A stretch of 64,000 nucleotides of DNA from Acinetobacter piscicola (GTDB lineage Bacteria; Pseudomonadota; Gammaproteobacteria; Pseudomonadales; Moraxellaceae), in contig NZ_NIFO01000022.1 of NCBI RefSeq assembly GCF_002233755.1, forward strand, positions 1-64,000, given 5' to 3'. Numbering within the stretch: position 1 is the first letter of the stretch; every line of letters begins with the position of its first letter. Positions 48,837 to 58,114 of this stretch are shown here, in pieces. A program made the translations under genes and the position numbers. The notes under the pieces are model-generated. The model saw nothing but the letters and a program-made list of their open reading frames with translations, had not been told where the DNA came from and made no database searches.

Positions 48837-50285
48837 TTATTTTAAATAAAGTTGGTTCTGCGCCAATTCTAGCGAAATTGCTCCAACGTTACCCGCACCT
48901 TGTGTTAATAACAAGTCATTCGCTTGTAACACTTTTTGTATCGCATGCTGTAAATTACCTTCTACAGGATCAATCAAAATAGGCTCAACTTCTCCGCGTA
49001 AGCGAATACTGCGTGCCAATGAACGGCTATCTGCACCAACAATCGGTTTCTCACCTGCAGAATAAACCTCTAGCAATAACAATTGATCAACTTGTGACAA
49101 CACATCTACAAAATCATCAAAACAATCACGTGTACGACTATAACGATGGGGTTGGAACATCATCACTAAGCGACGATCAGGGTGGCTAGCACGTGCAGCT
49201 TTAATTGTTGCTTCAACTTCTTTTGGATGATGACCATAATCGTCCACCAACTTGACATTCCCTTCACCCAGTTCAAACTCACCTTGAACTTGGAAACGGC
49301 GTCCAACACCACTAAAGCTTTCCAATGCACGTGCAATCGCAGCATCAGATACACCTTCGTCTGTCGCAATACCAATGGCAGCAAGTGCATTTAAAATATT
49401 ATGCAAGCCTGGTAGGTTGATCGTTAAACGTAACGGCTCACGACCTTTACGCAATACGGTAAAGCCCGATTGCATACCTGTTTGGTCAATATCTATAGCA
49501 CGGATATCGTTATCTTCATTAAAACCGTAAGTGACCACTGGACGACCGATACGTGGCATGATTTCTCGAATATTTGCATCATCACCACAAACTACAGCTA
49601 GACCATAAAACGGCATTTTTTGTAAGAATTTTACAAATGTATCTTTCAAAACATCAAAACTACCGCCATAGGTATCCATATGATCTGCATCAATATTGGT
49701 TACAATCGCAGCCATAGGCTCTAAGTATAAAAATGAAGCATCAGATTCATCTGCTTCTGCAACAATAAAACGACTCGCACCCAATGCGGCATTGACACCT
49801 GTACGGTTCAGCAACCCACCAATCACGTAAGTTGGGTCCATATTTTCTTCCGCCAACATACAAGTCACTAAACTTGTTGTGGTGGTTTTACCATGTGTTC
49901 CTGCAACTGCAATTCCATGACGGTAGCGCATGAGTTCACCGAGCATTTCCGCACGGCGTACTACTGGAATACGGTTTTCAATGGCCGCTTTAACTTCTAA
50001 GTTTTCAGGGTCAATCGCTGTTGAAACAACTAAAACGTTTGCATCTTTAATATTTTCTGCAGTATGACCAATAAAGACTCGAATCCCATTTTCTTCAAGT
50101 TTTGCAGTTGTTTTAGATGCTTTAATGTCTGAACCCGAAACTTTATAGCCTTGGTTTTTCAACACTTCTGCAATACCACACATCCCTGCGCCACCAATAC
50201 CCACAAAATGGATATGTTTGATACGACGCATTTCAGGAATTTTAATCAGGCTTTTTGCTTTATCAGCTGGGCTTGTTGGAGACAT
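48837..50285 (-). CDS. murC: UDP-N-acetylmuramate--L-alanine ligase
   Basis: The 482-aa Mur ligase adds L-Ala to UDP-MurNAc. The UDP-binding loop is [17 protein letters not shown], the ATP P-loop is [12 protein letters not shown], and the C-terminal domain includes [12 protein letters not shown] and FQPHRYSRT. The ATG at 50285 replaces a TTG at 50291. It starts 13 bp after the murG stop and precedes ddlB by 79 bp. Confidence 0.97.
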   Translation of the reverse strand: MSPTSPADKAKSLIKIPEMRRIKHIHFVGIGGAGMCGIAEVLKNQGYKVSGSDIKASKTTAKLEENGIRVFIGHTAENIKDANVLVVSTAIDPENLEVKAAIENRIPVVRRAEMLGELMRYRHGIAVAGTHGKTTTTSLVTCMLAEENMDPTYVIGGLLNRTGVNAALGASRFIVAEADESDASFLYLEPMAAIVTNIDADHMDTYGGSFDVLKDTFVKFLQKMPFYGLAVVCGDDANIREIMPRIGRPVVTYGFNEDNDIRAIDIDQTGMQSGFTVLRKGREPLRLTINLPGLHNILNALAAIGIATDEGVSDAAIARALESFSGVGRRFQVQGEFELGEGNVKLVDDYGHHPKEVEATIKAARASHPDRRLVMMFQPHRYSRTRDCFDDFVDVLSQVDQLLLLEVYSAGEKPIVGADSRSLARSIRLRGEVEPILIDPVEGNLQHAIQKVLQANDLLLTQGAGNVGAISLELAQNQLYLK

Positions 50286-50298
50286 AATCAACTCTAAC

Positions 50299-51396
50299 TT
50301 ACAAATCTTGAATTAAACCAACCACACGCGCTGTTGCGTCTGGTTGAGCTTGTTGACGAGCTTTTACCGCCATTTCCATCAGTAATTGACGATTCATCAA
50401 CGGAATGAGTAAATCCTTTAACGACTCTGGCGTCATGCTACTTTGCGGGCAAATTTTTGCAGCACCAGTTTTCTCTAAAAATTTTGCATTGGCAGTCTGG
50501 TGATCATCCACTGCACTTGGCAAGGGAACAAAAACCGCAGCTACACCTGCTGTTGCCACTTCAGTGACGGTTAACGCACCTGCACGGCAAATAATTAAAT
50601 CTGCATTGCTATAAGCTTGTGCCATATTTTCAATAAATGGCTGCACTTCAACTTGTAAGGTTTCAGGTGCATCGGCATACAAAGCTTGGGTTGTTTCTTG
50701 TTTGTTTTGCCCACACTGATGAAATACTTTCAATGGTACATTGAGCTGTTTTAAAGCTTGTGGCACACACTCATTCAGCGCTTGCGCACCCAAAGAACCA
50801 CCAACGATCAGTACATGTAACGGCTCACCTGCATTTTCACGCTCTTTATAGCGGAAAGATGGGTTATAAATTGCTGTGATTTCAGCACGTACTGGATTGC
50901 CCGTCGTCACAATTTTTTCACTTTTTGGAAATGTATTCGGAAAAGCTTCACACACAATTTTTGCCACACGCGCAAGTTGCGTATTGGTAAATCCTGCTAC
51001 AGCATTTTGTTCATGGATAATCACAGGAATACCCAATAAACGTGCAGCCAAACCACCCGGCCCTGCAACATAACCACCAAAACCTGCAACGGCATCCACT
51101 TTGAGCTGTTTCATATAGCGCATCGCGCTAAGTGTCGCTTTTAAAATTTTAAATGGAGCACCTAATTTACGAATGATGCCATTACCTCGAACACCTTGGA
51201 TGTCAATTTGATAAATCGGAATATCATGTTGTTGTAATAACCGATTTTCCATGCCTGTTGGTGTCGCCAACCAAGACACTTGACAGCCTTGTTGTTGCAA
51301 TTCTTTTGCAACTGCAAGTGCAGGGAATACATGTCCACCTGTCCCTGCCGCCATCATCATGACGTGTTTTGGTGTGCTTTGCTGAGGTTTGGTCAC
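50299..51396 (-). CDS. murG: UDP-GlcNAc:lipid I N-acetylglucosaminyltransferase
   Basis: A 365-aa GT28 glycosyltransferase that converts lipid I to lipid II on the cytoplasmic face of the membrane. G-loops are [16 protein letters not shown] and [13 protein letters not shown], the acceptor motif is [11 protein letters not shown], and the donor site ends [12 protein letters not shown]. The start is a GTG at 51396 without a strong ribosome-binding site; the conserved core begins 13 residues later, so a slightly later ATG is possible. It heads the block murG-murC-ddlB-ftsQ-ftsA-ftsZ. Confidence 0.96.
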   Translation of the reverse strand: MTKPQQSTPKHVMMMAAGTGGHVFPALAVAKELQQQGCQVSWLATPTGMENRLLQQHDIPIYQIDIQGVRGNGIIRKLGAPFKILKATLSAMRYMKQLKVDAVAGFGGYVAGPGGLAARLLGIPVIIHEQNAVAGFTNTQLARVAKIVCEAFPNTFPKSEKIVTTGNPVRAEITAIYNPSFRYKERENAGEPLHVLIVGGSLGAQALNECVPQALKQLNVPLKVFHQCGQNKQETTQALYADAPETLQVEVQPFIENMAQAYSNADLIICRAGALTVTEVATAGVAAVFVPLPSAVDDHQTANAKFLEKTGAAKICPQSSMTPESLKDLLIPLMNRQLLMEMAVKARQQAQPDATARVVGLIQDL

Positions 51397-51700
51397 GGTC
51401 TAATTCTTCAATTCAAAAATAAATGTTAACGAATATTTAAAAAACCAATTGTAATCACAAACAGCTATAGGGGAAAAGTTTATTTACTTTTTTTCACTAA
51501 GCGCTTCATTGTTTTTTTCTACTGATTTGAGAGTTTAAACTACTTTTATCATTAATCTGCTAAAAATTGTTTAACTATTCGTTATTTTTTATATTTCTCA
51601 CTTGTTTAACGCTTTGATAACAAAACAGAGCCTTTTTAAGACTCCATCTTGTTTTAGTTGAAATTTATAACTTTAAAATCATTTAAAATGACTGTTTAAA
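51397..51700. other. Gap between gshB and murG
   Basis: This 304-bp AT-rich gap between two leftward genes must hold the murG promoter. No ORF, clear terminator or repeat was seen in it. Confidence 0.5.
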
Positions 51701-52645
51701 TCAAACAGACTTTCCTGCTTCAAGGACTTCGAATAAATCATCCGCAATCGATGTCCCAAACTGAGCATCAATTTCACGGATACAGGTCGGACTTGTCACA
51801 TTAATTTCAGTCACATAATTTCCAATCACGTCCAGACCAACAAAGACCAAACCTTTCTCTTTTAAGAATGGGCCAACTTTTGCTGCAATCGCTTTATCAT
51901 TCTCAGTCAATGGACGAGCTTCACCCAAACCACCAACCGCCAAATTACCACGGACTTCCCCATTTTGAGGAATACGTGCTAAGCAATAAGCTACAGCTTC
52001 ACCATTAACCATCAAAATACGTTTATCACCATCCACAATTTCAGGAATATAGCGTTGCGCCATGATTGGCTGCGTACCATTTTCAGTTAAAATTTCAATG
52101 GTTGAACCGATATTTACGCCATCTTGATAAAGTCGGAAAATGCCCATTCCACCCATACCATCCAAAGGTTTCACAATCACATCACCATGTTCTTTCAAAA
52201 ACTCACGAATTAGGCTTTGTTGTGACGTGACGAGTGTTGGAACTTGTAATTCTGGAAATTGTGTTGCAAAAAGTTTTTCATTACAGTCACGTAGGCTTTG
52301 TGGTTTGTTAATAATCCACGAGCCTTCACGTTCTGCTTGTTCTAAAATATAAGTGGTATAGACAAAATTCATATCGAAAGGTGGATCTTTACGCATCAAT
52401 ATGACGTCATAAGAGGCGAGTGATTCTTTGGTTTTTTCACCCAGCTCATAATAATGATTGTAATCTTCAAATACTTTTAACGGTGAAATAAGACCAAAAG
52501 CTTTGCCTTGATCGATATATAAGTCTTGTTGCAATGCATAGCCTAGCTCATGTCCACGGCGTGAAGCTGCCCAAAGCATAGCCATAGTCGAGTCTTTTTT
52601 AAGGTTTACATTTTCGATGGGATCCATCACAACAAGTACGCGCAT
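51701..52645 (-). CDS. gshB: Glutathione synthetase
   Basis: A 314-aa ATP-grasp enzyme that joins gamma-glutamylcysteine and glycine. N-terminal VVMDPIENVNLKKDSTMAML, the glycine-rich lid VKPLDGMGGMGIFRL and the metal/ATP end EINVTSPTCIREID match the bacterial GshB family, and the length is normal. It appears monocistronic, divergent from the DUF3565 gene. gshA is not adjacent. Confidence 0.97.
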   Translation of the reverse strand: MRVLVVMDPIENVNLKKDSTMAMLWAASRRGHELGYALQQDLYIDQGKAFGLISPLKVFEDYNHYYELGEKTKESLASYDVILMRKDPPFDMNFVYTTYILEQAEREGSWIINKPQSLRDCNEKLFATQFPELQVPTLVTSQQSLIREFLKEHGDVIVKPLDGMGGMGIFRLYQDGVNIGSTIEILTENGTQPIMAQRYIPEIVDGDKRILMVNGEAVAYCLARIPQNGEVRGNLAVGGLGEARPLTENDKAIAAKVGPFLKEKGLVFVGLDVIGNYVTEINVTSPTCIREIDAQFGTSIADDLFEVLEAGKSV

Positions 52646-52756
52646 ATTGATGCTCTTATAAAATTTTGGATTACACGCAGTATAGCGGAGATTCTGGTTT
52701 TCTTTTTCTAAATTTCGCTAAACTGTTCGCAATTATTGTGAAGAAGTTATAACGAT

Positions 52757-52963
52757 ATGCAACAAAAAATTATTGGCTTTCATTTGGATGATGAACAACA
52801 TTGGGTTGCTGATCTGGCCTGCGGTCATACACAACATGTCCGTCATACACCACCTTGGCAGAACCGCCCGTGGGTACTCACTGAACAAGGACGCAAAGAA
52901 AAGTTGGGCATGGTGTTGAACTGTAAGACATGTGATTGTTTTGAAGAAAGTTTAGATGATTAG
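52757..52963 (+). CDS. DUF3565 small protein
   Basis: This 68-aa protein has the DUF3565 pattern: IIGFHLDDEQHWVADLACGH, then HVRHTPPWQNRPWV and a terminal CKTCDC. The conserved His and Cys residues (Cys22, His24, Cys56, Cys59, Cys61 region) suggest metal binding. Function is unknown. It is divergent from gshB and has no co-directional partner nearby. Confidence 0.8.
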   Translation: MQQKIIGFHLDDEQHWVADLACGHTQHVRHTPPWQNRPWVLTEQGRKEKLGMVLNCKTCDCFEESLDD

Positions 52964-53201
52964 GAATAAAGTGACGTCAATATAAAATGTGCTAAATCTT
53001 TCTAAATACGTCCAAATTACACCTAAATACAAAGCACCGTAGACTATCCAGTTTAAAAACGTTAACTACATAGCAATTTTTCTACTGTAGAATGAATATG
53101 TATTGTACTTTATCTAAACACCTAAGATTTCAATATTGTAGGTATTGGCAAAAACCATACGTCAGTTTTATAAAAAATAAACAACCGAAGATATGTAATA
53201 C

Positions 53202-53903
53202 ATGAGTGATTTTATGCCTAATTCAAATCATCAATCCGAGATTAAAACCTATTACAATGAACTTGCTCAGAACTACGATGACAACCGTTTTAACAATAGC
53301 TATGGACAATACTTAGACCAGCAAGAAAGAAGTTTTCTTTCTCGAATATTAAAAGATGTTCCTTCTGAAAAATGCATGGATATCGGTTGTGGAACAGGAC
53401 GCTTACTTGATTACGCATATTATGGGGTAGATTTCAGCCCTGAAATGTTGAAAATGGCTGCGCAAAAATATCCCCATAAAATACTTTTAGAAGGAAGTTT
53501 GACAGATATTCCGATTGAAAATGATGTCTTAGAGGTAATTTATAGTTTTCACGTCATCATGCATCAAGATATTGAAACAACACAAAAGTTTCTCGATCAG
53601 GCACATCAAAAACTTAAATATGGTGGAAAGCTTATTTTCGATTTTCCATCTGCTAAACGCCGAAAAATCGTTAAACATCAACAAAAAGATTGGCATGCAG
53701 CCAATCAAATGACACTGTTGGATATTGAAAAAATGATTGCTCCACAATGGAAAATTAGCACAAGTCAGGGCTTTTTATTCTTTCCAATTCATCGTATTCC
53801 CAACACTTTACGTCCCATATTTAGACATTTAGATCACTTGATTTGTCGTTCATTATTTAAAGAATATGCCTCTTACTTGGTGGTGGTTTTAGAAAAACAA
53901 TAA
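53202..53903 (+). CDS. Class I SAM-dependent methyltransferase
   Basis: A 233-aa Rossmann-fold methyltransferase. Motif I is CMDIGCGTGRLLDY (about 65-78), followed by the acidic YGVDFSPEML and a motif-II-like VIYSFHVIMHQDIE. The N-terminal about 50 residues are typical of UbiE/type-11 enzymes, and the C-terminal part is basic and aromatic (FLFFPIHRIPNTLRPIF). The substrate is unknown. The VanW-family start codon lies 28 bp after its stop, so the two probably form an operon. Confidence 0.85.
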   Translation: MSDFMPNSNHQSEIKTYYNELAQNYDDNRFNNSYGQYLDQQERSFLSRILKDVPSEKCMDIGCGTGRLLDYAYYGVDFSPEMLKMAAQKYPHKILLEGSLTDIPIENDVLEVIYSFHVIMHQDIETTQKFLDQAHQKLKYGGKLIFDFPSAKRRKIVKHQQKDWHAANQMTLLDIEKMIAPQWKISTSQGFLFFPIHRIPNTLRPIFRHLDHLICRSLFKEYASYLVVVLEKQ

Positions 53904-53931
53904 TGTGTTCAATAAGAAAAAAGGAAAGAGT

Positions 53932-54642
53932 ATGAAACAGTATTTACCCAAATCATGGAAATTACTTTATCAATTGCTGCGTAGGTATTGTCGTGAGCAT
54001 TTATTTTCTAAGCACAATTTTGCTTTAAAGCATGAACAGTCTTGGCAAACTCAATATCAAATTTCAACACAACAAGAAATTAAGGTAAATCAATATTTTG
54101 ACAATAAAACGCATAACATTGATTTAACCATTCAGGCCTTACATGGCTTAGTGATTGAACCCAATCAAATCTTTTCTTTTTGGCATTTAGTCCAAGCACC
54201 TACACAAAGAAATGGATATAAAATAGGGCGTAATTTAGTTCAAGGAAAAGTCACTGAAGATATTGGCGGCGGGATCTGCCAAGTCTCTTGTTTGCTCTAT
54301 ATCAATGCATTAAAAACAGGTTTAAGGATCATTGAAAGACATGCTCATTCTGTTGATATTTATCAGGAACATGAGCGATTTACACCGTTAGGCAGTGATG
54401 CTAGTGTAGTTTATGGCTATAAAGATTTACAGTTTCAAAATACTTTAGATTTTTCTATTCAAATTAAAATATTAAGGCAGAACAATCAACTGCTTGCACT
54501 ATTTGTAACAAAGCGGCCTGCACGAATCTATCTATTAGATTTTGTTATTGAGGATACTGAACATTATCGAATTGTAAATACCTATGCAGATCATAAGCAT
54601 ATCGCAAAAGACAAATATCAATTGCCAAATCATTTAGGATGA
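53932..54642 (+). CDS. VanW-family protein
   Basis: The 236-aa VanW domain is recognised by GGGICQVSCLLYINALKTGL followed by ERHAHSVDIY and the FTPLGSDASV-Y block. VanW was named from vancomycin-resistance clusters, but its biochemical role is unknown and no resistance genes are here. The ATG at 53932 has AAGGAAAGAG immediately upstream; the longer GTG start at 53905 is rejected. No signal peptide or membrane helix was seen, so it is probably cytoplasmic or peripheral. It follows the methyltransferase gene. Confidence 0.87.
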   Translation: MKQYLPKSWKLLYQLLRRYCREHLFSKHNFALKHEQSWQTQYQISTQQEIKVNQYFDNKTHNIDLTIQALHGLVIEPNQIFSFWHLVQAPTQRNGYKIGRNLVQGKVTEDIGGGICQVSCLLYINALKTGLRIIERHAHSVDIYQEHERFTPLGSDASVVYGYKDLQFQNTLDFSIQIKILRQNNQLLALFVTKRPARIYLLDFVIEDTEHYRIVNTYADHKHIAKDKYQLPNHLG

Positions 54643-54650
54643 TATTGGCC

Positions 54651-55181
54651 TTACTGGTTTTTTTTCTGTTTGATATTTTCGATGATATATCGATCCGCAA
54701 TTCGCGGATCTCGTGGTAAATCGAGTCTCACTCGGCAACCTAAATCAACATCATCTTTTTCAAAAACAATAATTTCAGCATTTAATTCAATCGGGCGTCC
54801 CGTTTCAAAATCCGTTTTTTGTAGGTTTTCTCCCAATAATTCAGCATACCTTTTTTCTAAACGACCAATGGTTAAATCTTGGATCATCACTTTAATTGAA
54901 TATTGCTGATTTGCACATTCAGGCTCACGTTGTACCCGTGCCTTTTTTAAATAACCTGTTTCAGATGCTCTTAACATCAGTTCATTGATCAATTTTTTTT
55001 GCGTGTTAGCATTCATGTTTAAAACCAATTCAAATTGTTCTAAACCTTTCCATTGAAATGGATGCTGCCGAAAATACATATCCCGTTCAAATTGGTAGCG
55101 TTGCCAACGTCGTTGATCGACGTGTTTGGCAAAAAATATACCAAGAGCAATAACAGCGATAATGATCACTAAAATTAACAT
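54651..55181 (-). CDS. Hypothetical protein with N-terminal membrane anchor
   Basis: This 176-aa protein was not recognised. Residues 1-18 form a single hydrophobic helix (LILVIIIAVIALGIFFA), after which the chain is basic then mixed-charge, ending in a lysine-rich tail. The topology fits a type I or II anchored protein with a soluble domain. It lies 76 bp downstream of the pyrE stop, reads the same way, and is separated from it by a terminator hairpin. Confidence 0.75.
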   Translation of the reverse strand: MLILVIIIAVIALGIFFAKHVDQRRWQRYQFERDMYFRQHPFQWKGLEQFELVLNMNANTQKKLINELMLRASETGYLKKARVQREPECANQQYSIKVMIQDLTIGRLEKRYAELLGENLQKTDFETGRPIELNAEIIVFEKDDVDLGCRVRLDLPRDPRIADRYIIENIKQKKNQ

Positions 55182-55214
55182 TGAAGATTGATATCCATTT
55201 TTAAATGAATCATA

Positions 55215-55242
55215 AAAATAAGGAGCCGATGCTCCTTATTTT
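55215..55242. terminator. Terminator of pyrE
   Basis: AAAATAAGGAGC (55215-55226) pairs with GCTCCTTATTTT (55231-55242) around a CGAT loop, 15 bp past the pyrE stop. Confidence 0.8.
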
Positions 55243-55257
55243 AGCTAATTTTAAAAC

Positions 55258-55908
55258 TTATACACCATATTTCACACGGTAAGCTTCCATTTTTGCTAAA
55301 GCTTCTGTTTCACCTTTCGATTCTAGATAATCCATTAAATCTCGCATCGTGATCAGTGCATGCACAGGAATTTCTAATTCTTTTTGCACTTCTTGAATGG
55401 CAGAAAACTGTCCTTGACCTTTTTCCTGACGATCTAAAGCCACCAATACACCGGCAATGGTTGCACCTGCATTTTTAAGAATAGTCACCACTTCACGAAT
55501 CGCAGTTCCCGCAGTAATCACATCATCAATGATCCAAACTTTTTTGCCTTCTACCGAAGCACCCACCAACACGCCGCCTTCACCATGGTCTTTGGCTTCT
55601 TTACGGTTGAAACCCCAAGGCACACTCATACCATGCACTTGTGACAATGCTACTGCTGTTGCGGCAACAAAAGGAATGCCTTTGTAAGCTGGGCCAAAAA
55701 TCACTTCAACATTGTTACATTGTGTAAGTTTATCGGCATAACCTTGAGCTAAAAGCGATAATGCTTCACCATCATTGAGTAAACCAGCATTAAAAAAATA
55801 AGGACTCACACGACCTGATTTTAAAGTAAACTCACCAAATTTAAGCACACCTCGTGATAATGCGAGTTCGATAAAAGCTTGTGGGTTAAACTGAGCTGGT
55901 GTTGACAT
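55258..55908 (-). CDS. pyrE: Orotate phosphoribosyltransferase
   Basis: The 216-aa enzyme of pyrimidine synthesis makes OMP from orotate and PRPP. The PRPP motif is VWIIDDVITAGTAIREV near residues 122-138, and FGEFTLKSGRVSPYFFN is the N-terminal family segment. The start at 55908 has GGAG six nt upstream; a longer frame to 56004 would overlap the divergent crc gene and is rejected. Adjacency to crc is conserved with Pseudomonas. Confidence 0.97.
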   Translation of the reverse strand: MSTPAQFNPQAFIELALSRGVLKFGEFTLKSGRVSPYFFNAGLLNDGEALSLLAQGYADKLTQCNNVEVIFGPAYKGIPFVAATAVALSQVHGMSVPWGFNRKEAKDHGEGGVLVGASVEGKKVWIIDDVITAGTAIREVVTILKNAGATIAGVLVALDRQEKGQGQFSAIQEVQKELEIPVHALITMRDLMDYLESKGETEALAKMEAYRVKYGV

Positions 55909-55949
55909 GAGGTGCTCCAAAAATTCATACATTGAGGTTATGACTGCAC

Positions 55950-56768
55950 ATGATACCAAAGAGTAGCTATCCAAGTGATCAAAAAATTTTAAGAGTCGTA
56001 TCAATCAACGTAAATGGTCTACGTTCATCGGTTACCAAAGGACTTCTTGAATGGATGGAAAAGTCAGATGCAGACGTAATCTGCATACAAGAAAGTCGCA
56101 TTACCCATGAGCAATGGACAGATAAATTTAAACCCGAAGGTTGGTTTACCCATTTATTCCCTGCTGAAAAATCAGGCTATGCAGGCACGGCGATTTATAG
56201 TCGCTTACCGTTTAAATCTGTGCAAAATGGCTTAGGGTTTGAACTTGCAGACTCACAAGGTCGTTTTATTACCGCTGAGTTTGATCTAGGTTTAGACAAG
56301 CCTGTACATATTTGTTCTTTGTATTTACCTTCGGGTTCATCTGGTGATGAAGCTCAAGCACGTAAAGATCACTTTTTAGAAGAATATACAAAAATTTTAA
56401 AACAATGGCGTGATGAAGATAAATCCATCATCGTTTGTGGCGACTACAACATTGTGCATAAACGCATTGATATTAAAAACTGGTCAGGGAACCAAAAATC
56501 TTCTGGTTGTTTACCGCATGAACGCGCATGGTTAGATCATATTTATGATGATTTAGGCTATGTCGACACGTTCCGCGAAGTCCGTAAAGAAGCTGAAGTG
56601 TATTCTTGGTGGTCAAATCGTGGACAAGCACGTGCGAAAAATGTCGGTTGGCGTATTGATTACCAAGCGTGTTCACCAGATTGGAAAGCGCGTACTGTTA
56701 ATGCATGGGTTTATAAAGATGAATGGTATAGTGACCATGCACCTGTGGTCATTGATTATACAATATAA
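55950..56768 (+). CDS. crc: Crc/exonuclease III family protein
   Basis: A 272-aa EEP-family protein. Position beside pyrE and blocks such as SINVNGLRSSVTKGLLEWM, DVKNW-type DIKNW and YSWW identify it as the Acinetobacter Crc, a catabolite-repression protein that acts with Hfq in pseudomonads. Unlike Pseudomonas Crc, the nuclease residues appear intact: Glu48 (CIQESR), Asp165 and Asn167 (CGDYNIVH), Asp237 (WRIDYQ) and Asp262-His263 (YSDHAPV), matching E. coli ExoIII positions 34, 151, 153, 229 and 258-259. It may therefore be an active AP endonuclease, a regulator, or both. Confidence 0.85.
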   Translation: MIPKSSYPSDQKILRVVSINVNGLRSSVTKGLLEWMEKSDADVICIQESRITHEQWTDKFKPEGWFTHLFPAEKSGYAGTAIYSRLPFKSVQNGLGFELADSQGRFITAEFDLGLDKPVHICSLYLPSGSSGDEAQARKDHFLEEYTKILKQWRDEDKSIIVCGDYNIVHKRIDIKNWSGNQKSSGCLPHERAWLDHIYDDLGYVDTFREVRKEAEVYSWWSNRGQARAKNVGWRIDYQACSPDWKARTVNAWVYKDEWYSDHAPVVIDYTI

Positions 56769-56780
56769 TTTTCTAAAAAC

Positions 56781-56816
56781 CGCACATTGAGTTTACATAT
56801 GTAAACTCAATGTGCG
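56781..56816. repeat. 36-bp perfect palindrome between crc and the GGA-rich RNA
   Basis: Positions 56781-56798 and 56799-56816 are exact reverse complements with no loop; the centre is GTTTACATATGTAAAC. No T-run follows. It lies 12 bp past the crc stop and about 65-100 bp before the predicted small RNA, so it could be an operator for that RNA or a crc 3' structure. Confidence 0.8.
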
Positions 56817-56879
56817 TCAAATTCCTACAAAACTTGTCGTGTTATCTTATATTTTCATCATGCAAATAAGAGCATTATA

Positions 56880-57042
56880 GCTTCACGGCACAGGGACATT
56901 GTCAGGATGACAGCAAAAGGATAGGACGCCGTAGGATGAAAAGAAAATAAATATTTTATATTTGTTTTCCAAGGATGTGACATTGGACGTTGTACTGAGA
57001 CCCGCATAATCAGGATGATTTGATGCGGGCTTTCTCTTTTTT
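56880..57042 (+). ncRNA. Csr/Rsm-type CsrA-sequestering small RNA
   Basis: Eight GGA motifs lie in about 122 nt at 56894, 56905, 56919, 56924, 56934, 56973, 56985 and 57013. Two sit in hairpin loops: TGTC-AGGAT-GACA (56900-56912) and AATC-AGGAT-GATT within the terminator. ACGGC (56885-56889) pairs with GCCGT (56928-56932) to close the first domain. The RNA ends with a terminator, CCCGCAT (57001-57007) with ATGCGGG (57023-57029) then a T-rich tail. This is the architecture of RsmX/Y/Z and CsrB, which titrate CsrA. There is no ORF. The 5' end is approximate. Confidence 0.8.
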
Positions 57043-57247
57043 AAGCCATCATTTCATAAAAATAACGATTTTCAATTTAGCTATTTCTTTTGCTATGCTC
57101 ATTTATCTAAAATTTAAGCTTAAAATATGAAAGCTTTATGACAATCGCTACATTCGTTAAAATATACTACCCATTCTCATACATTTTTCATTGGCAATTT
57201 TGCTATTCTTTCAGTCAAATCAGACAATTAAATACTTAGGTTTAAAC

Positions 57248-57595
57248 ATGCTTAAAATTTATGGAATCAAAAACTGTAACTCAATGAAAAAGGCTTTTGA
57301 CCTACTGACCGAACTCGGTTTGAACTACGAATTTCACGACTACAAGAAACAAGGGATCGATGCAGAAACGATCAAAGTTTGGTTAAAACAGATTCCACAA
57401 GATATTCTTTTAAATAAAAAAGGCACAACTTGGAAAAAACTCAGCGAACAAGAGCAACAACTTGCCCTTTCAAACCAAGAAGAGCTAATTAAAGCATTAA
57501 CTGCACATACAAGTTTAATTAAACGCCCTGTGATTGATCAAAATGGTGAATATGTAGTTGGTTTTGATGAAGACAAAATCAAAGCGTTGAAGTAA
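57248..57595 (+). CDS. ArsC/Spx-fold reductase family protein (YffB-like)
   Basis: A 115-aa thioredoxin-fold protein of the ArsC/Spx group. The motif YGIKNCNSMKKAFDLL places the conserved Cys at residue 9. The helix DYKKQGIDAETIKVWL and the terminal IKRPVIDQNGEYVVGF are typical of the YffB branch. True arsenate reduction is unlikely without ars genes nearby; glutathione-dependent thiol reduction is the family suggestion. ATG 57248 is chosen over an upstream ATG-less extension to 57191 because it aligns with the family N-terminus. Confidence 0.87.
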   Translation: MLKIYGIKNCNSMKKAFDLLTELGLNYEFHDYKKQGIDAETIKVWLKQIPQDILLNKKGTTWKKLSEQEQQLALSNQEELIKALTAHTSLIKRPVIDQNGEYVVGFDEDKIKALK

Positions 57596-57610
57596 TAGAT
57601 TTTGAAAATG

Positions 57611-57640
57611 AAAAACCCGATCAATTGATCGGGTTTTTTT
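57611..57640. terminator. Bidirectional terminator
   Basis: AAAAACCCGATCAA pairs with TTGATCGGGTTTTT between two convergent genes, with extra T on the + strand. Confidence 0.9.
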
Positions 57641-57656
57641 GTACAGGAGAATTCGA

Positions 57657-58088
57657 TTAATTCGCACGAACCCAAGTTTGGTTACGACCAAGCGCAGCAA
57701 TACCAATATAACCACGCAATTTCAATTGGTTACCAGCGAGCTCTGCTTTTAATTTATAAGTCTTACCATTTTTTGGATCTAGAATAGAACCATTATCATA
57801 GTTTTTACCACCAACGTTCTTCAATCCAGTCACAATGGTTACGCCTTTTAAAGACTTATTGTGGTAAGGACCTTCACATTTAACACAAGCATTTTCTTCG
57901 CCAGGTGTTAACACATTTTGAATGGTTGCATTCAGCGTTCCATTTTTCTGTTCTGTGAATTTCACAACTGCTTTAGGTTGTTTCGTTGTATCGTCAATTG
58001 TTTTCCACACAGTTCCATTTAATGGATCTGCAGCATTTGCGAAAACTGTTGCAGATAGTAATCCCAGTGCAAGAGCAATTTTTTTCAT
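57657..58088 (-). CDS. DUF2147 secreted protein
   Basis: The 143-aa protein has a signal peptide (MKKIALALGLLSATVFANA) and the DUF2147 fold pattern: GTVWKTIDDTTKQPKAVVKF, then CVKCEGPYHNKSLKG with a Cys-Lys-Cys pair, and GSILDPKNGKTYKLKAEL. A terminal LRGYIGIAALGRNQTWVR completes the family signature. It is predicted periplasmic; function unknown. The ATG 58088 is preferred over 58109. Confidence 0.85.
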   Translation of the reverse strand: MKKIALALGLLSATVFANAADPLNGTVWKTIDDTTKQPKAVVKFTEQKNGTLNATIQNVLTPGEENACVKCEGPYHNKSLKGVTIVTGLKNVGGKNYDNGSILDPKNGKTYKLKAELAGNQLKLRGYIGIAALGRNQTWVRAN

Positions 58089-58114
58089 TGTTTTGTTTTC
58101 CCTAGTCATTTATG

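Noticed and set aside
56781-56816. Palindrome as a phage or integron attachment site
   Set aside because: No integrase, tRNA or direct duplication is near; an operator or 3' structure is the simpler reading.
56880-57042. CrcZ/CrcY-type RNA that titrates Hfq-Crc
   Set aside because: The A-rich CA-type repeats (AAnAAnAA) expected of CrcZ are lacking; GGA motifs instead point to CsrA.
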